Shown: positions 43,353 to 52,912, counted from the stretch's first letter. The stretch: DNA of 64,000 bases from Paraburkholderia phenazinium (GCF_900142845.1 NZ_FSRU01000001.1:3658001-3722000); one strand, 5' to 3'. The notes: a model not told the origin generated them from the sequence alone. Made by a program: numbers and translations.

Positions 43353-44419
43353 CCCATTTGCCCCTGCGAACGCACGACGATGCCGAGAAACAGCGGAATG
43401 CCCACCAGCGCCGTGACGATCCCAACCGGAATCAGCACGCCCGGAATGATCAGCTTCGAAGCAATGGACGCCAGCGAGAGCGTCAGCGCGCCGATCAGCA
43501 TGCTGCCCGGCAGATAGAACCGGTGGTCCTCGCCGAACAAGGTGCGCGCGATATGCGGCGCAATCAGTCCGACAAAGCCGATCGTGCCCACGAACGATAC
43601 CGCCAGCGCCGACAGTACCGACACGCGCAGCAGCGTGGAGAGCCGCAGACGCCGCACGTCGATACCGAAACTGGCCGCGCGGTCTTCGCCGAGACGCAAC
43701 GCGGTGAGCGTCCAGGCGTTGCGCATGGACAGTGGCAACGCTAGCGCCAACGCAATCGCCAGCACGCTGATCTTGGGCCAATCGGCGCGCGCCAGCGAGC
43801 CGAGTGTCCAGAACACGAGACCCTGCAGGGCATCGGCCGAGGCCATGAACTGCATCAGCGAAACCAAAGCATGAAACGCGAACACCAGTGCGATGCCCAG
43901 CAGCACCACGCCTGCGGTATTCATGCCGCGCCAGCGCGCAACCGCGTCGAGCAGCAACGCGGAAAGCAGCGCGAAAACGAATGCGTTAGCCGAGACGATC
44001 CACGTCTGCGACACGCCGGGAATGGCGACGTCCAGCACAATCGCAAGCGACGCGCCAAACGCGGCCGCTGCCGACACACCGAGCGTATAGGGGCTCGCGA
44101 GCGGATTGTTGAGGATGGTCTGCATTTCCGCACCCGACAACCCGAGCGACGCGCCCACCAGCAGCGCCATCACCGCATAGGGCAGACGAATCTGCCAGAC
44201 GATCACGGTCGTCGCCGGATCGGCGGCAGCGCGGTCGAAGACCGTATGCAGCAGCGCCATCAACGGCAACCCCGATGGTCCGGTGCGCAGATCGAACAGC
44301 AACGCGCAAACGATCAGCGCCATCACGGCGAAGAGCCACATGACGCGCCGGTACGTGAGGCGTTTGTAATGCCGCACGCTAAGATCGTGCGGCGCGGCCT
44401 GATGCTGAAGAGTCGCCAT
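43349..44419 (-). CDS. iron-chelate ABC transporter permease (FecCD family)
   Basis: A 356-residue permease with about ten membrane helices. FecCD-family marks include LPYAVMALLVGASLGLSGAEMQTILNNPLASPYTLGVSAAAAFGASLAIV and the cytoplasmic coupling region FVGTIGFVGLIAPHIARTLFGEDHRFYLPGS. I start at the ATG giving MATLQHQ; a longer frame to 44488 would overlap the binding-protein gene. One permease gene is present, so it probably forms a homodimer with the ATPase. Confidence 0.94.
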   Translation of the reverse strand: MATLQHQAAPHDLSVRHYKRLTYRRVMWLFAVMALIVCALLFDLRTGPSGLPLMALLHTVFDRAAADPATTVIVWQIRLPYAVMALLVGASLGLSGAEMQTILNNPLASPYTLGVSAAAAFGASLAIVLDVAIPGVSQTWIVSANAFVFALLSALLLDAVARWRGMNTAGVVLLGIALVFAFHALVSLMQFMASADALQGLVFWTLGSLARADWPKISVLAIALALALPLSMRNAWTLTALRLGEDRAASFGIDVRRLRLSTLLRVSVLSALAVSFVGTIGFVGLIAPHIARTLFGEDHRFYLPGSMLIGALTLSLASIASKLIIPGVLIPVGIVTALVGIPLFLGIVVRSQGQMG

Positions 44420-44430
44420 GAACCGCCCGC

Positions 44431-45663
44431 TCAGTGCAACGCTACCGGCGTAGCGGCCCGAGCGGCATCCCCGGTCCCATCTACCCAATAGGCGCCGTCC
44501 GGCGGCACCGCCAGGAAGCGGCTATATAGTTCGGACTGCGTTGCATTAACGTCCAGATCCTTGAACTGCTGCGGATAGAACCATTTGGCGAATGCCTCGA
44601 TCGCCACGATGTTGTACGGCGAGTCATAGTAATTGTGCGAGATACCGTGCACGCGACCATCGTGAATAGCCTTGATGGTGTCGAAGCCCGGCCGTGCGAC
44701 GAGCGCCGCGAGACTCGCTTGCGCATCGTGCCCGCTCGTCAATGCGCCGACGCGTAGCGAAGCCAGGCCCGGTTTGCTGCGGCTGCCGGTGGCGATATAC
44801 ACGTCGGGCTGCGCAGCGATGATCTGCTCCATGCTGATGTCGCCCAGCACACCCGGCACTAACCCCGCCGCGATGTTGCGACCGCCTGCGGCCTCGATGA
44901 ATTCGCCGAAGTTGCCATTACCCGCGGTGTGGCAACATCCCGCATCCCAGACGCCGGCGAGCAGGTCGATAAAGACCTTGGGTCGCTGCTGCGCCGGGAT
45001 CCGGTTCACCACCGCTTGCACTCGCGCCAGATGCTGCTGATAAAACTGCACGTAGGCGTTGGCCTCCTGCTCGCGGTGCATCACCTTACCGAGCAGTTCG
45101 ATACTCGGCAGGGTGTTCTGCATGGGATGCAGCCGGAAGTCGACGAATACAACCGTGGTACCCGTCGCCTCCAGTTGCTTGACCAGCGCGTTATAGCGGC
45201 TCGGACCGTGGCCCGCGAGACTGAAGATGGCGAGATCGGGCTTGAGGCTCAACGCCTTCTCGTCGCTGATGCTATCTTCCGTGGCTTTGCCGATCAGCGG
45301 AATCTGCTTGATGCCCGGGAATTTCGCGGCGTAGGCGTCGAAGGTCTGCGGATCCATCGTCGGCAAGTCGCCTTGCCAGCCCACGATCCGGGCCAGCGGC
45401 TGCTTCCCTTCCAGCAGCGCCACCGCCATTAGCAGACGGCTTTCGCCGAGCAGGATGCGATGCGGCTCAGCCGGAATGCGAACCGTGCGGCCCGCCAGAT
45501 CGGTTACGGTCTGCGCCGGTAACGCGACCGTAGCCGGCGGCGTCGCGGCCTGCGCGGCCATGCTGGCCCCGAGGGTCGCGAAGCTGAGCACCGCGCAGGC
45601 AGTCAGGGCGCGCGTGGCCGCGCGGAGTGGGCGTGCGAACGACTGAAACCGGAAAATCGACAT
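44431..45663 (-). CDS. iron-chelate ABC transporter substrate-binding protein
   Basis: A 410-residue periplasmic binding protein of the cluster A-II type, with an N-terminal signal peptide ending near MAAQA. Hallmarks include VTDLAGRTVRIPAEPHRILLGESRLLMAVALLEG, LKPDLAIFSLAG, VVFVDFRLHPMQNTLPSIELLG and DISMEQIIAAQPDVYIATG. A Cys-Cys-His stretch (GVWDAGCCHTAGNGNFGEF) is noticeable. It is the first gene of a three-gene importer (binding protein, permease, ATPase) and has a Fur box right upstream. A siderophore, probably the one made by the locus at the left edge, is the likely ligand. Confidence 0.93.
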   Translation of the reverse strand: MSIFRFQSFARPLRAATRALTACAVLSFATLGASMAAQAATPPATVALPAQTVTDLAGRTVRIPAEPHRILLGESRLLMAVALLEGKQPLARIVGWQGDLPTMDPQTFDAYAAKFPGIKQIPLIGKATEDSISDEKALSLKPDLAIFSLAGHGPSRYNALVKQLEATGTTVVFVDFRLHPMQNTLPSIELLGKVMHREQEANAYVQFYQQHLARVQAVVNRIPAQQRPKVFIDLLAGVWDAGCCHTAGNGNFGEFIEAAGGRNIAAGLVPGVLGDISMEQIIAAQPDVYIATGSRSKPGLASLRVGALTSGHDAQASLAALVARPGFDTIKAIHDGRVHGISHNYYDSPYNIVAIEAFAKWFYPQQFKDLDVNATQSELYSRFLAVPPDGAYWVDGTGDAARAATPVALH

Positions 45664-45673
45664 GGTATAGTGC

Positions 45674-45696
45674 GTAAATGAGAATGATTGCCATTT
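45674..45696 (-). promoter_or_regulatory. Fur box of the iron-chelate ABC operon
   Basis: gtaaatgagaatgattgcc shares the AAATGAGAAT core with the two Fur boxes near 860 and 1028. It begins ten bases upstream of the binding-protein start, so bound Fur would block transcription. Confidence 0.75.
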
Positions 45697-45833
45697 GCGG
45701 GCTCCACTTTAGCGGCGCAATGTAATGGCAATGTGTTGAAACACGGCTGTTTTGTAATGGAATGTGTTGGCGCAAACGCGAGCGTAAAAATCGCGTTGCG
45801 GATAGCATGCGAGCCGCCCACAAGAACTGAACG

Positions 45834-46547
45834 ATGGACCACATACTCGTTGTCGACGATGACCCCAACATTCGCCAGTTGTTGCAGGACTACCTGCGCA
45901 GCATGGGCTATGGGGCCACCGCCGTCGAAAGCGGCGTGCAGATGAAGCAGGTCATCAACACCTCGCCCGTCGATCTCGTCGTACTCGACCTGATGCTCGA
46001 AGGCGAAGATGGTCTGGACATCACGCGTGAGCTGCGGCGCACGCACGCCGTGCCGATCATTATCCTGAGCGCGCGCGGCGGCTTGCTCGACCGCATCCTC
46101 GGCCTCGAGATGGGCGCCGACGATTATTTGCCCAAGCCCTTCGATCCGCGCGAGCTCGTCGCCAAGATCAAGGTGGTGCTGCGGCGCACGCGCAGCGTGC
46201 CGGGCGAACGGCTCACGGATTCGTCTGCGTTCGTGAGCTTTGCCGGCTGGAAACTCGATACGCGCATGAAGCAGATGCTCTCGCCCGACGGCGTGGTGGT
46301 CTCGCTCGGCGGCTCCGACTATCGCGCGCTGCGCACGCTGCTCGATCACCCGAACCGTCCGCTGTCACGCGAGTTTCTGCTGGACCGGGTGTTCGGCAAG
46401 GAACGCACGCCGCTCGACCGCTCCATCGATGTTTGCATCAGCCGTCTGCGCCAGCATCTCAAGGATTCGCCACGCGGCTCCGGGTTGATCCGCACCATGC
46501 GTAACGAAGGCTACATGCTGGTGGCCGATGTCACGCACGAAGCCTGA
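45834..46547 (+). CDS. OmpR-family response regulator
   Basis: A 237-residue two-domain regulator. The receiver domain (1-120) has the acidic pocket DDD (8-10), phospho-acceptor Asp52 (VVLDLMLEGEDG), and Lys101 in DDYLPKPFDPRELV. The C-terminal winged helix (about 135-235) has the OmpR/PhoB pattern LSREFLLDRVFGKERTPLDRSIDVCISRLRQHL. It is followed by, and probably translated with, a sensor kinase. The target genes are not visible; the neighbouring iron operon is divergent. Confidence 0.95.
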   Translation: MDHILVVDDDPNIRQLLQDYLRSMGYGATAVESGVQMKQVINTSPVDLVVLDLMLEGEDGLDITRELRRTHAVPIIILSARGGLLDRILGLEMGADDYLPKPFDPRELVAKIKVVLRRTRSVPGERLTDSSAFVSFAGWKLDTRMKQMLSPDGVVVSLGGSDYRALRTLLDHPNRPLSREFLLDRVFGKERTPLDRSIDVCISRLRQHLKDSPRGSGLIRTMRNEGYMLVADVTHEA

Positions 46548-46560
46548 GCGGCGCATCGCC

Positions 46561-47988
46561 ATGAAACTGCGCTTTTGGCCCGACACGCTATATGGGCGAC
46601 TCGTGCTGATTCTCGTCGTGGGCATGTTCGCGGGGCAGCTCTTCACCAGCACCATCTGGTTCGAGACTCACGACAACCGCACGCTTGAGATTCCCGCGCG
46701 CCTCTTTGCCAGCCGCCTCGCCGACACCGTGCGGTTGCTGCAGCATGCTCCGGATGAGACCACGCGCCATGCGATTGCCGCGGAGCTCGCCGATCAGCGC
46801 TACCGTCTGCAATGGATCGATACGCCCGCTACGGCACCTGCAGGTTCGCTCGCGCAACGCACGGTGAGCGACCTGATCGCGGGCGTGATTCACCGGCGGC
46901 TCGGCGAGCCGATCGAGGTCCGCCTGCTCGACGTGCAGTTGCGCGACGAAACCGGCCGCCATCACGGCATCCTCAGCCTGTTCAATTCGCGCATGCCGTC
47001 CGGCGATTTTCATCTGCAACTGAGGTTGCCACAGGGCGAATGGCTCGATGTACAGGCCAATGAAGGCCAGGCCGGCATGCTGACCGAACCAGGCACGCTC
47101 GTGCTCGACTATTTGCTGCGGATCTATCTGGTGCGGCTAACGGCCGTCCTTCTGCTGGCACTCGTGGCCGTGCGATTTGCTGTAAAGCCATTGAAGGAAC
47201 TGGCCAAGGCGGCCGAGGCGCTTGGCCGCAACATTCATCGGCCACCGCTGCCGGTGACGGGACCGCTTGAAGTGCGCACCGCCGCGCAGTCGTTCAATTC
47301 GATGCAGGAGCAACTATCCCGCAGTCTCGCTGAACGCACGCGCTTTTTGACGGCCGTCTCGCACGATCTGCGCTCGCCGCTCACCCGCTTACGGCTGCGC
47401 ATGGAAATGTTGCCCGATGCCGAATCGCGAGAACGGCTGCGCGGCGATCTCGACGAGATGGAAGCCATGGTAGGCGCGACGCTCGACGCCGTTCAGGGCG
47501 TGGAGATTACCGAAGCGCGCCACGAGATCGACATCAATTCGATGCTCGAAGGGCTTGCTGAGGATGCACGCGAGGCGGGCCACGACGTGAGCGTCGAAGG
47601 CCGTGCGAATCGTCCTTTGTCAGGCTATCCGCGCAATCTGAAGCGGTGCTTGCAGAACCTGCTCGACAATGCGATCCGCTACGGTGGCGCAGCAAGCATC
47701 CGCGTGAGCGACGACGAGAACCTGCTGCGCATCGTCGTCAGCGATCCGGGTCCCGGCATTGCGGACGAGGCCTTGCTCGAGCGCGTATTCGAGCCGTATT
47801 TCCGCGTCTCGGGTTCGCGCAACGGCGCAAGCGGCGGCACCGGCCTCGGGCTGACGATTGCACGCAGCGTGGCGGCCGCGCATGGCGGCACGCTCACCTT
47901 GCGCAACGGCGCGGTCAAAGGATTGGAAGCCACGCTCGCGTTGCCACGCGACGGCCGCGCCGCCGAACTGTCGTGGAAAATCGGCTAG
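46561..47988 (+). CDS. sensor histidine kinase
   Basis: A 475-residue membrane kinase. One membrane helix is at about 12-32 and the second at about 185-207, with a periplasmic sensor region between, then a HAMP domain. The H-box has His268 (TAVSHDLRSPLTRLRLRME), followed by the N box (QNLLDNAIRYGG), DPGPGI and GGTGLGLTIARSVAAAHGG. An alternative start at 46528 overlaps the regulator's end by 20 bases; ATG 46561 gives the more typical N-terminus. It pairs with the upstream response regulator; the signal is unknown. Confidence 0.94.
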   Translation: MKLRFWPDTLYGRLVLILVVGMFAGQLFTSTIWFETHDNRTLEIPARLFASRLADTVRLLQHAPDETTRHAIAAELADQRYRLQWIDTPATAPAGSLAQRTVSDLIAGVIHRRLGEPIEVRLLDVQLRDETGRHHGILSLFNSRMPSGDFHLQLRLPQGEWLDVQANEGQAGMLTEPGTLVLDYLLRIYLVRLTAVLLLALVAVRFAVKPLKELAKAAEALGRNIHRPPLPVTGPLEVRTAAQSFNSMQEQLSRSLAERTRFLTAVSHDLRSPLTRLRLRMEMLPDAESRERLRGDLDEMEAMVGATLDAVQGVEITEARHEIDINSMLEGLAEDAREAGHDVSVEGRANRPLSGYPRNLKRCLQNLLDNAIRYGGAASIRVSDDENLLRIVVSDPGPGIADEALLERVFEPYFRVSGSRNGASGGTGLGLTIARSVAAAHGGTLTLRNGAVKGLEATLALPRDGRAAELSWKIG

Positions 47989-47995
47989 GCGCGCG

Positions 47996-49693
47996 TCACG
48001 CTTTCTTGCCCGCGGCTGCTGCCGCGCGTGCGGCATCCTCTTCCTGCAGTTTGCGCCACAGAATCTTGCCGCTGCCGGACTTGGGCAACGACGTCACGAA
48101 CTCGACCAGCCTCGGCGCCTTGTAAGGCGCCATCTGCTCATGCGCCCAGGCGATGACCTCGCTCTCCGTCAACGTATCCGCGTAGCCCGTAGCGGGCACC
48201 ACCAGCGCCTTCACGGTCTCGCCGCGGCGTTCGTCCTGCACGCCGATCACACAGACCTCATGGATGCCCGGATGCCGGTACATCAGCGCCTCCACCTCCG
48301 CCGGCCAGACCTTGTAGCCCGACGCGTTAATCATGCGTTTGAGGCGGTCGGTCATGAAGAAATAACCGTCCTCGTCGATATGGCCCAGATCGCCCGTGCG
48401 TAAGAAACGCTTGCCATCGAGCTCGACGAACGCTTCAGCCGTACCCTTGGGATTGCGCCAGTAACCCTGCATTACCTGCGGCCCGTTCACGACGATCTCA
48501 CCGGTTTCGCCTCGCGGCAGTTCCTGTAGCGAGGCCGGGTCGATCACGCGCGCGTCGAGATCGAACACCGGAATGCCAAGGCACTGCGGCTTGGGACGCT
48601 GCGGCGGATTGATGTGCGTCGCGGCGATCGTCTCGGACATGCCGTAGCCTTCCACATAGTCGAGGCCGGTCAGGTCCTTGAGTTTGCGTGCAATCGCAGC
48701 GGGCATCGCCGCGCCGCCGCCGCGCGTGCCGGTCAGTCGGGAAAGATCGTATTCGGCCAGCTTGGGGTTGGACAGAAAGTCGACCATCATCGTCGAAATG
48801 GACTGCCACGACGTGATGCCGTAACGTTGCATGCACTGCGCAGCGGCATCGCGATCCCAGCGCGGCAATATGACAATCGTTGCGCCCGCATACAACGGCC
48901 CGTTCATACCGCCCTGCATGCCGGTGACGTGAAACATCGGCAACACGGACAGATGCGTGCTGTCCTGCGATCCCGCGAACCAGACACTGCAACCGACCAG
49001 CGTGCTCATGACGCTGCGATGCGTATGCATGCAACCCTTCGGCCTGCCTGTCGTACCCGATGTGTAGGGCATCACGCAGAGGTCATCCGGGCCTGCGGTC
49101 AACGGCCCTGGCGCGAGGCGCCGTTCGAGCACCGTACTCCAGGCCGTTACGCCGGCACGTTCAATCAATCGCTTCGGCGCCACTACGAATTCGGGTGGGG
49201 TAATCGACGACGGGCGTTTCAGGTAGTCGCTATAGGTTGCGACAATCGCATGCTTCAACCCCTGCCCGGCTGCCTCGCCCAGCAACGGCTCGATCTGCGG
49301 GTACAGGTCCTGCGGCACGATCGCGGTCGTCGCACCGCTGTCCTCCACGTAGTGACGCACCTCGTCGGTCAGGTTCATCGGATTGACCGGCACCACCACC
49401 GCATTCGCCCGCAAGATGCCGTAGTACGACAACACCCATTGCGGACTGTTCTGCATATAGAGCAGCACGCGATCTCCGGCTTTTACTTCGCATTCCTGTT
49501 GCAGAAAGCCCGCAATACGCTCGGCTTCGTCCCTGAACTGCGCGAAGCTCAGCGGCGTGTCGTAGAAGATGATGAACGGCTTGTCCGGGAAGCGCGTCGC
49601 CGTCACTTCCGCGTTATAGAACAGGCTGGTCTGCGGCAGGCTCAGATGATGCGGCACGCCAGCCGGCCAGTACGCGTGATGAAGGGTGTTCAT
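47996..49693 (-). CDS. AMP-dependent acyl-CoA synthetase/ligase
   Basis: A 565-residue adenylate-forming enzyme of the fatty/aromatic acyl-CoA ligase group. The AMP-binding motif reads YTSGTTGRPKGCMHTH (about 215-230). Other landmarks are YVEGYGMSETIAATHINPP, GEIVVNGPQVMQGYWRNPKGT, FLRTGDLGHIDEDGYFFMTDRLKRMINASGYKVWPAEVE and the catalytic Lys in LPKSGSGKILWRKL. The start has GGAG upstream. It is the second gene after an SDR on the same strand, consistent with acid activation and beta-oxidation-like chemistry; the chain length or ring substrate cannot be read. Confidence 0.93.
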   Translation of the reverse strand: MNTLHHAYWPAGVPHHLSLPQTSLFYNAEVTATRFPDKPFIIFYDTPLSFAQFRDEAERIAGFLQQECEVKAGDRVLLYMQNSPQWVLSYYGILRANAVVVPVNPMNLTDEVRHYVEDSGATTAIVPQDLYPQIEPLLGEAAGQGLKHAIVATYSDYLKRPSSITPPEFVVAPKRLIERAGVTAWSTVLERRLAPGPLTAGPDDLCVMPYTSGTTGRPKGCMHTHRSVMSTLVGCSVWFAGSQDSTHLSVLPMFHVTGMQGGMNGPLYAGATIVILPRWDRDAAAQCMQRYGITSWQSISTMMVDFLSNPKLAEYDLSRLTGTRGGGAAMPAAIARKLKDLTGLDYVEGYGMSETIAATHINPPQRPKPQCLGIPVFDLDARVIDPASLQELPRGETGEIVVNGPQVMQGYWRNPKGTAEAFVELDGKRFLRTGDLGHIDEDGYFFMTDRLKRMINASGYKVWPAEVEALMYRHPGIHEVCVIGVQDERRGETVKALVVPATGYADTLTESEVIAWAHEQMAPYKAPRLVEFVTSLPKSGSGKILWRKLQEEDAARAAAAAGKKA

Positions 49694-49737
49694 GGGGGAC
49701 TCCAGTTATCACGTTTCTTGAGCACGCCCAAGTACCG

Positions 49738-50511
49738 TCACACGATGCTAGCGCCGCCGTCCACCGCCAGATTCTGACCGGTGATATGCCGCGATGCCTC
49801 GCTGGCGAGAAACACCACTGAGCCCTTCAGATCTTCCTCGCCGCCAAGCCGGTGCAGCGGCGAATGCGCAATGATCGACTCTTCCATGGTGGCGAGCAAA
49901 CCCGCCGACATCTTCGATGGGAAAAAGCCCGGACAAATCGCATTGACGTTGATATTGTGGCGACCCCACTCCGAAGCCAGCGCCCGCGTAAAGTTGATCG
50001 CCGCGGCCTTCGAGGTGTTGTAGGCAATCGTATTCATGCCCGCCGGCGCGCCCTTCAGGCCCGCGATCGAAGCGATGTTGATGATCTTGCCCGCGCGGCG
50101 CGGAATCATGCTGCGCTTGCCCACTTCACGCGCGAGAAAGAACGGCGCGTTGATGTTCAGATTCATCACCTTGTGCCAGGCCTCGTCAGGATAGTCTTCC
50201 GCTGGAGCACCCCACGTGGCGCCAGCGTTATTGACCAGAATGTCGATGTGGCTGTACACGGCCAACACGTCGCTGACAAGGTCGGGAATCCTCTCGAATC
50301 TGGCGAGATCGTTAACGAAGGTTTGGACCTCGATGCCTCGCTCTTCCAGATGTGCCTTCGCTTCCGCGAGTTCGTCGGCCTTGCGTGCGGTGATCGCCAC
50401 GCGGCAGCCCATTTCGCCGAGCGCCTCGGCCATCTGCAAACCGAGTCCGCGCGAGCCGCCGGTAATCAGCGCCACCTTGCCTTCCAACTGAAACAGGTCT
50501 TTGACATGCAT
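49738..50511 (-). CDS. SDR family oxidoreductase
   Basis: A 257-residue classical short-chain dehydrogenase. The NAD(P) motif is TGGSRGLG (18-25), NNAGATWG, and the catalytic triad is Ser (INIASIAG), Tyr and Lys (YNTSKAA). The strong ribosome site AAGGAGACG precedes the ATG. It lies 44 bases upstream of the acyl-CoA ligase on the same strand, and an AT-rich palindrome lies in its promoter region. It is probably a 3-hydroxyacyl or related alcohol dehydrogenase. Confidence 0.93.
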   Translation of the reverse strand: MHVKDLFQLEGKVALITGGSRGLGLQMAEALGEMGCRVAITARKADELAEAKAHLEERGIEVQTFVNDLARFERIPDLVSDVLAVYSHIDILVNNAGATWGAPAEDYPDEAWHKVMNLNINAPFFLAREVGKRSMIPRRAGKIINIASIAGLKGAPAGMNTIAYNTSKAAAINFTRALASEWGRHNINVNAICPGFFPSKMSAGLLATMEESIIAHSPLHRLGGEEDLKGSVVFLASEASRHITGQNLAVDGGASIV

Positions 50512-50583
50512 CCGGCGTCTCCTTGATGAGGACTTTTGGGTTTGCTTTTTTCAAGCCATCATACGTGCGGAGATTCGCCGTGT

Positions 50584-50608
50584 AAATAAAAGCATGGTCG
50601 TTTTATTT
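50584..50608. promoter_or_regulatory. AT-rich palindrome upstream of the SDR/acyl-CoA ligase operon
   Basis: AAATAAAA and TTTTATTT form a perfect eight-base inverted repeat with nine bases between, 73 bases before the SDR start. In this GC-rich genome it stands out and has the geometry of an operator, for example for a TetR- or GntR-type fatty-acid regulator. Confidence 0.5.
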
Positions 50609-50740
50609 GTGCGTAAACTGCTGTGAATCGCCTGTCATCGGGACTTACCCGACTGTCCGACTCATGGCATGCTGCTGTGACGAGCGTAGGCTGCTTCACG
50701 GCACCCCCGCGCCAACGCACGTTTTACTTCGGCTAACAAC

Positions 50741-52093
50741 ATGAAAGCGAGGCATTCATCCTTGAGCAAAGCGGCGCGCATTATCTTTCTGGTCCTCTGC
50801 CTGTTCGCAGGCCCGGCTCACGCTTATACGACGACGACCTGCGAGGAAACCTGGTATGTCCCGACACCCGGGAAGGAATTCTCGGGTTCGACCGCATCGT
50901 GGACGAAGGTCAAGGAGGGGGATTGTCAATCGCATAGCATGAAACTTCTCGAGCTATGGAACTCGGGCCACTCCGAGAGCTTCGCGATGGTCGACGGCAA
51001 GGGCTACTACGTAAAGTTGACCGAGGTGCCGGAAGGGCCCGGTTGTCACGATCGCGGCGCCCCCGTCATCGATCCGCAGTGTTTTCTTCCCGACGCGCTG
51101 AGGCACTACGAGGTCCACAAGGAGAGGCAGTACTACCAGGTCACCAGCGGGCGCGAGCTGAAGTTACTGGACGAATCATCCGTCAAGGGCGGTCCGGCTG
51201 CCAGCGGCTGCAAGCCGGGACTGTATGCCACGGACGGTGTTTCGCTGTTCTATGCCACCCATGCCTTTGACGATGAGAGCGGCGTGTTTCCGTATACGCC
51301 CGTGCGGATCGAAGGCGCCGACCTGGCCAGCTTCAAATGCTTTACGCCGACGGGATCGAACGACGATCACGAATGGGCGCACGATAAAGACCACGTTTTC
51401 TATTTCGGCCGAACGATCAATGGAATGTCGCCCAACTTTCCCGTTCGCGTGCAAGGCGACCCTCGCAGCGTGACCTCGTTCATCATCAACGGAGACAAAG
51501 TGTTCGAGGTGTCGTGGGACGAGGTGACCTTGCGTCCGGACATGAAGCCGGATCTGCATCTGCTGTCACCCAATTTCATGACTGACGGGACATCCGTTTT
51601 CGATAGGGAAGGCAAGAAAATCCAGGGGCTAAATGCGGCAGCCTTGAAGATCGTCATGCCGGTTTGCCCCATACCGGGGTATCCGCAACTGAATTGCACG
51701 CCTTACGACAGCACGATCCCAACCGGCATGGTTCTCGACGGGGGCATTGCTATCGAAAATGGCGTGATCGCATTTCCGCGCTTCGGCAGTCATGTTTTCA
51801 GGCACGAGGGGTTGAATGCCGGCAATGTGACGTACTTCTTCCTTAAACGCGATGACGCACAACCCGACGCATTCATGATTTTCGACAACCGGTTGTACCG
51901 GTTACGTGCCCTGGTAGATCAACTGTCGGACTACGATGCGCGAACCCAACAGCGGCTTAAAGACGGAGTAGTCATTCACGGCTCGCTAAGAAGCGCCAAA
52001 TGCGGCTTCGTCGACGACGACAAGGGCCCGATAGACATGGAGACGCTGGAGCGGTATTCGCCAGACTCGCCTTATCCGAAGCAAAACTGTTAG
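50741..52093 (+). CDS. secreted DKNYY-like repeat protein
   Basis: A 450-residue exported protein: hydrophobic signal SKAARIIFLVLCLFAGPAHA, then repeated short beta-type units of the DKNYY kind (HDKDHVFYFGRTINGM, TDGVSLFYATHAF, GDKVFEV, DGTSVFDREGKKIQGL, IFDNRLYRL). About ten Cys residues (for example in CEETW, GDCQSH, GPGCHDRG, PQCFLP, SGCKPG) suggest disulfides in the periplasm or outside. The family has no known function. No operon partner is obvious; the next intact gene is 360 bases away. Confidence 0.75.
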   Translation: MKARHSSLSKAARIIFLVLCLFAGPAHAYTTTTCEETWYVPTPGKEFSGSTASWTKVKEGDCQSHSMKLLELWNSGHSESFAMVDGKGYYVKLTEVPEGPGCHDRGAPVIDPQCFLPDALRHYEVHKERQYYQVTSGRELKLLDESSVKGGPAASGCKPGLYATDGVSLFYATHAFDDESGVFPYTPVRIEGADLASFKCFTPTGSNDDHEWAHDKDHVFYFGRTINGMSPNFPVRVQGDPRSVTSFIINGDKVFEVSWDEVTLRPDMKPDLHLLSPNFMTDGTSVFDREGKKIQGLNAAALKIVMPVCPIPGYPQLNCTPYDSTIPTGMVLDGGIAIENGVIAFPRFGSHVFRHEGLNAGNVTYFFLKRDDAQPDAFMIFDNRLYRLRALVDQLSDYDARTQQRLKDGVVIHGSLRSAKCGFVDDDKGPIDMETLERYSPDSPYPKQNC

Positions 52094-52121
52094 AGCGCCC
52101 GGCAGCGGCGGCGCGCTGTTC

Positions 52122-52343
52122 ATGTGCGTCGAGCGCTGCGTCAACGCAACGATGCGATTCGTGCTTTGGGGCACGATGCCGCTCGCCAGCATGATGGCGG
52201 GACTCAGCGCACATAAGCTCGGCCTCGTACCGACGATGTGGATTGCCGCGCTCGGTGCGCTGGCCACGGTATGGCCGATCGTCGGCATCGCCCGCCACAT
52301 CCCGCCGCAGGTCGCCGATGCGGCGAAAGCCCATAGCCGATAA
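52122..52343 (+). pseudogene. 3' remnant of an MFS transporter
   Basis: The sequence VNATMRFVLWGTMPLASMMAGLSAHKLGLVPTMWIAALGALATVWPIVGI matches the last two helices of a macrolide-efflux-type MFS (normally ...LGRVNATMRFVLWGTMPLASLAGG...). Everything upstream is gone: the preceding bases are the end of the DKNYY gene. A deletion or old rearrangement left this tail. Confidence 0.75.
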
Positions 52344-52456
52344 ACGGGAACACCCTTCAGATTTCCGCGCAAATGCCGATATACCTGATGCTATTCACAT
52401 AGCAAGAGTCAGTCGGATTGACCTCTTCGGATACGCGAAGACAAGAGGGCACGCGG

Positions 52457-52864
52457 ATGCGGTTCGTTCACGAAAGCAAGGCACATACACATGCACGGGG
52501 CTGCCGTGGGGTTTCGATCTTCGGACCTTCCCGGCCTCAGCGCGGTGCGGCGGTTCGTTTGCGCGGGGTGCGCAAAACGCTAACGTTCGGCGCTGCCGTG
52601 CCTTTTCTGCTGGGCAGCATCGCCAAGACGACACCAGCCTCGGCGGCTGAACTGGCGCCGATCGCCGTGAGCCTCGTCGTACAGGAGACCTGCGAAATCC
52701 GCTCTTCGGACGCGACAAAAACCTTCGCCCTGCCCAACGTATCGTGCCTGCACGGCGCGGCGAACGCGATCGGGCGTGGGCCACTGGATCCGACGCAGCC
52801 GCTCTCCCAACTTCAAGCGGCGAAGCAAACCACGCAAAGCACGGTTTTGACCGTTGCGTTCTAA
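52457..52864 (+). CDS. hypothetical exported protein next to the pilus operon
   Basis: About 135 residues. A basic N-terminus (to about 35) is followed by a hydrophobic, signal-like segment (TLTFGAAVPFLLGSIAKTTPASAA). A short mature part then follows, with the strand-like stretch LAPIAVSLVVQETCEIRSS and ending in TVLTVAF. Two Cys and the final alternating Val/Thr/Phe strand recall spore-coat-U-like pilus subunits, but the protein is much shorter. It converges on the pilus operon, 48 bases away. Function unknown. Confidence 0.5.
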   Translation: MRFVHESKAHTHARGCRGVSIFGPSRPQRGAAVRLRGVRKTLTFGAAVPFLLGSIAKTTPASAAELAPIAVSLVVQETCEIRSSDATKTFALPNVSCLHGAANAIGRGPLDPTQPLSQLQAAKQTTQSTVLTVAF

Positions 52865-52912
52865 ACGGACGTCGTCAACCGGGTTCCCCTTCCCAGCTCA
52901 TTCAACGTCACG

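Noticed and set aside
48614..49777. Plus-strand frame of 387 codons over the acyl-CoA ligase
   Set aside because: Shadow frame without motifs.
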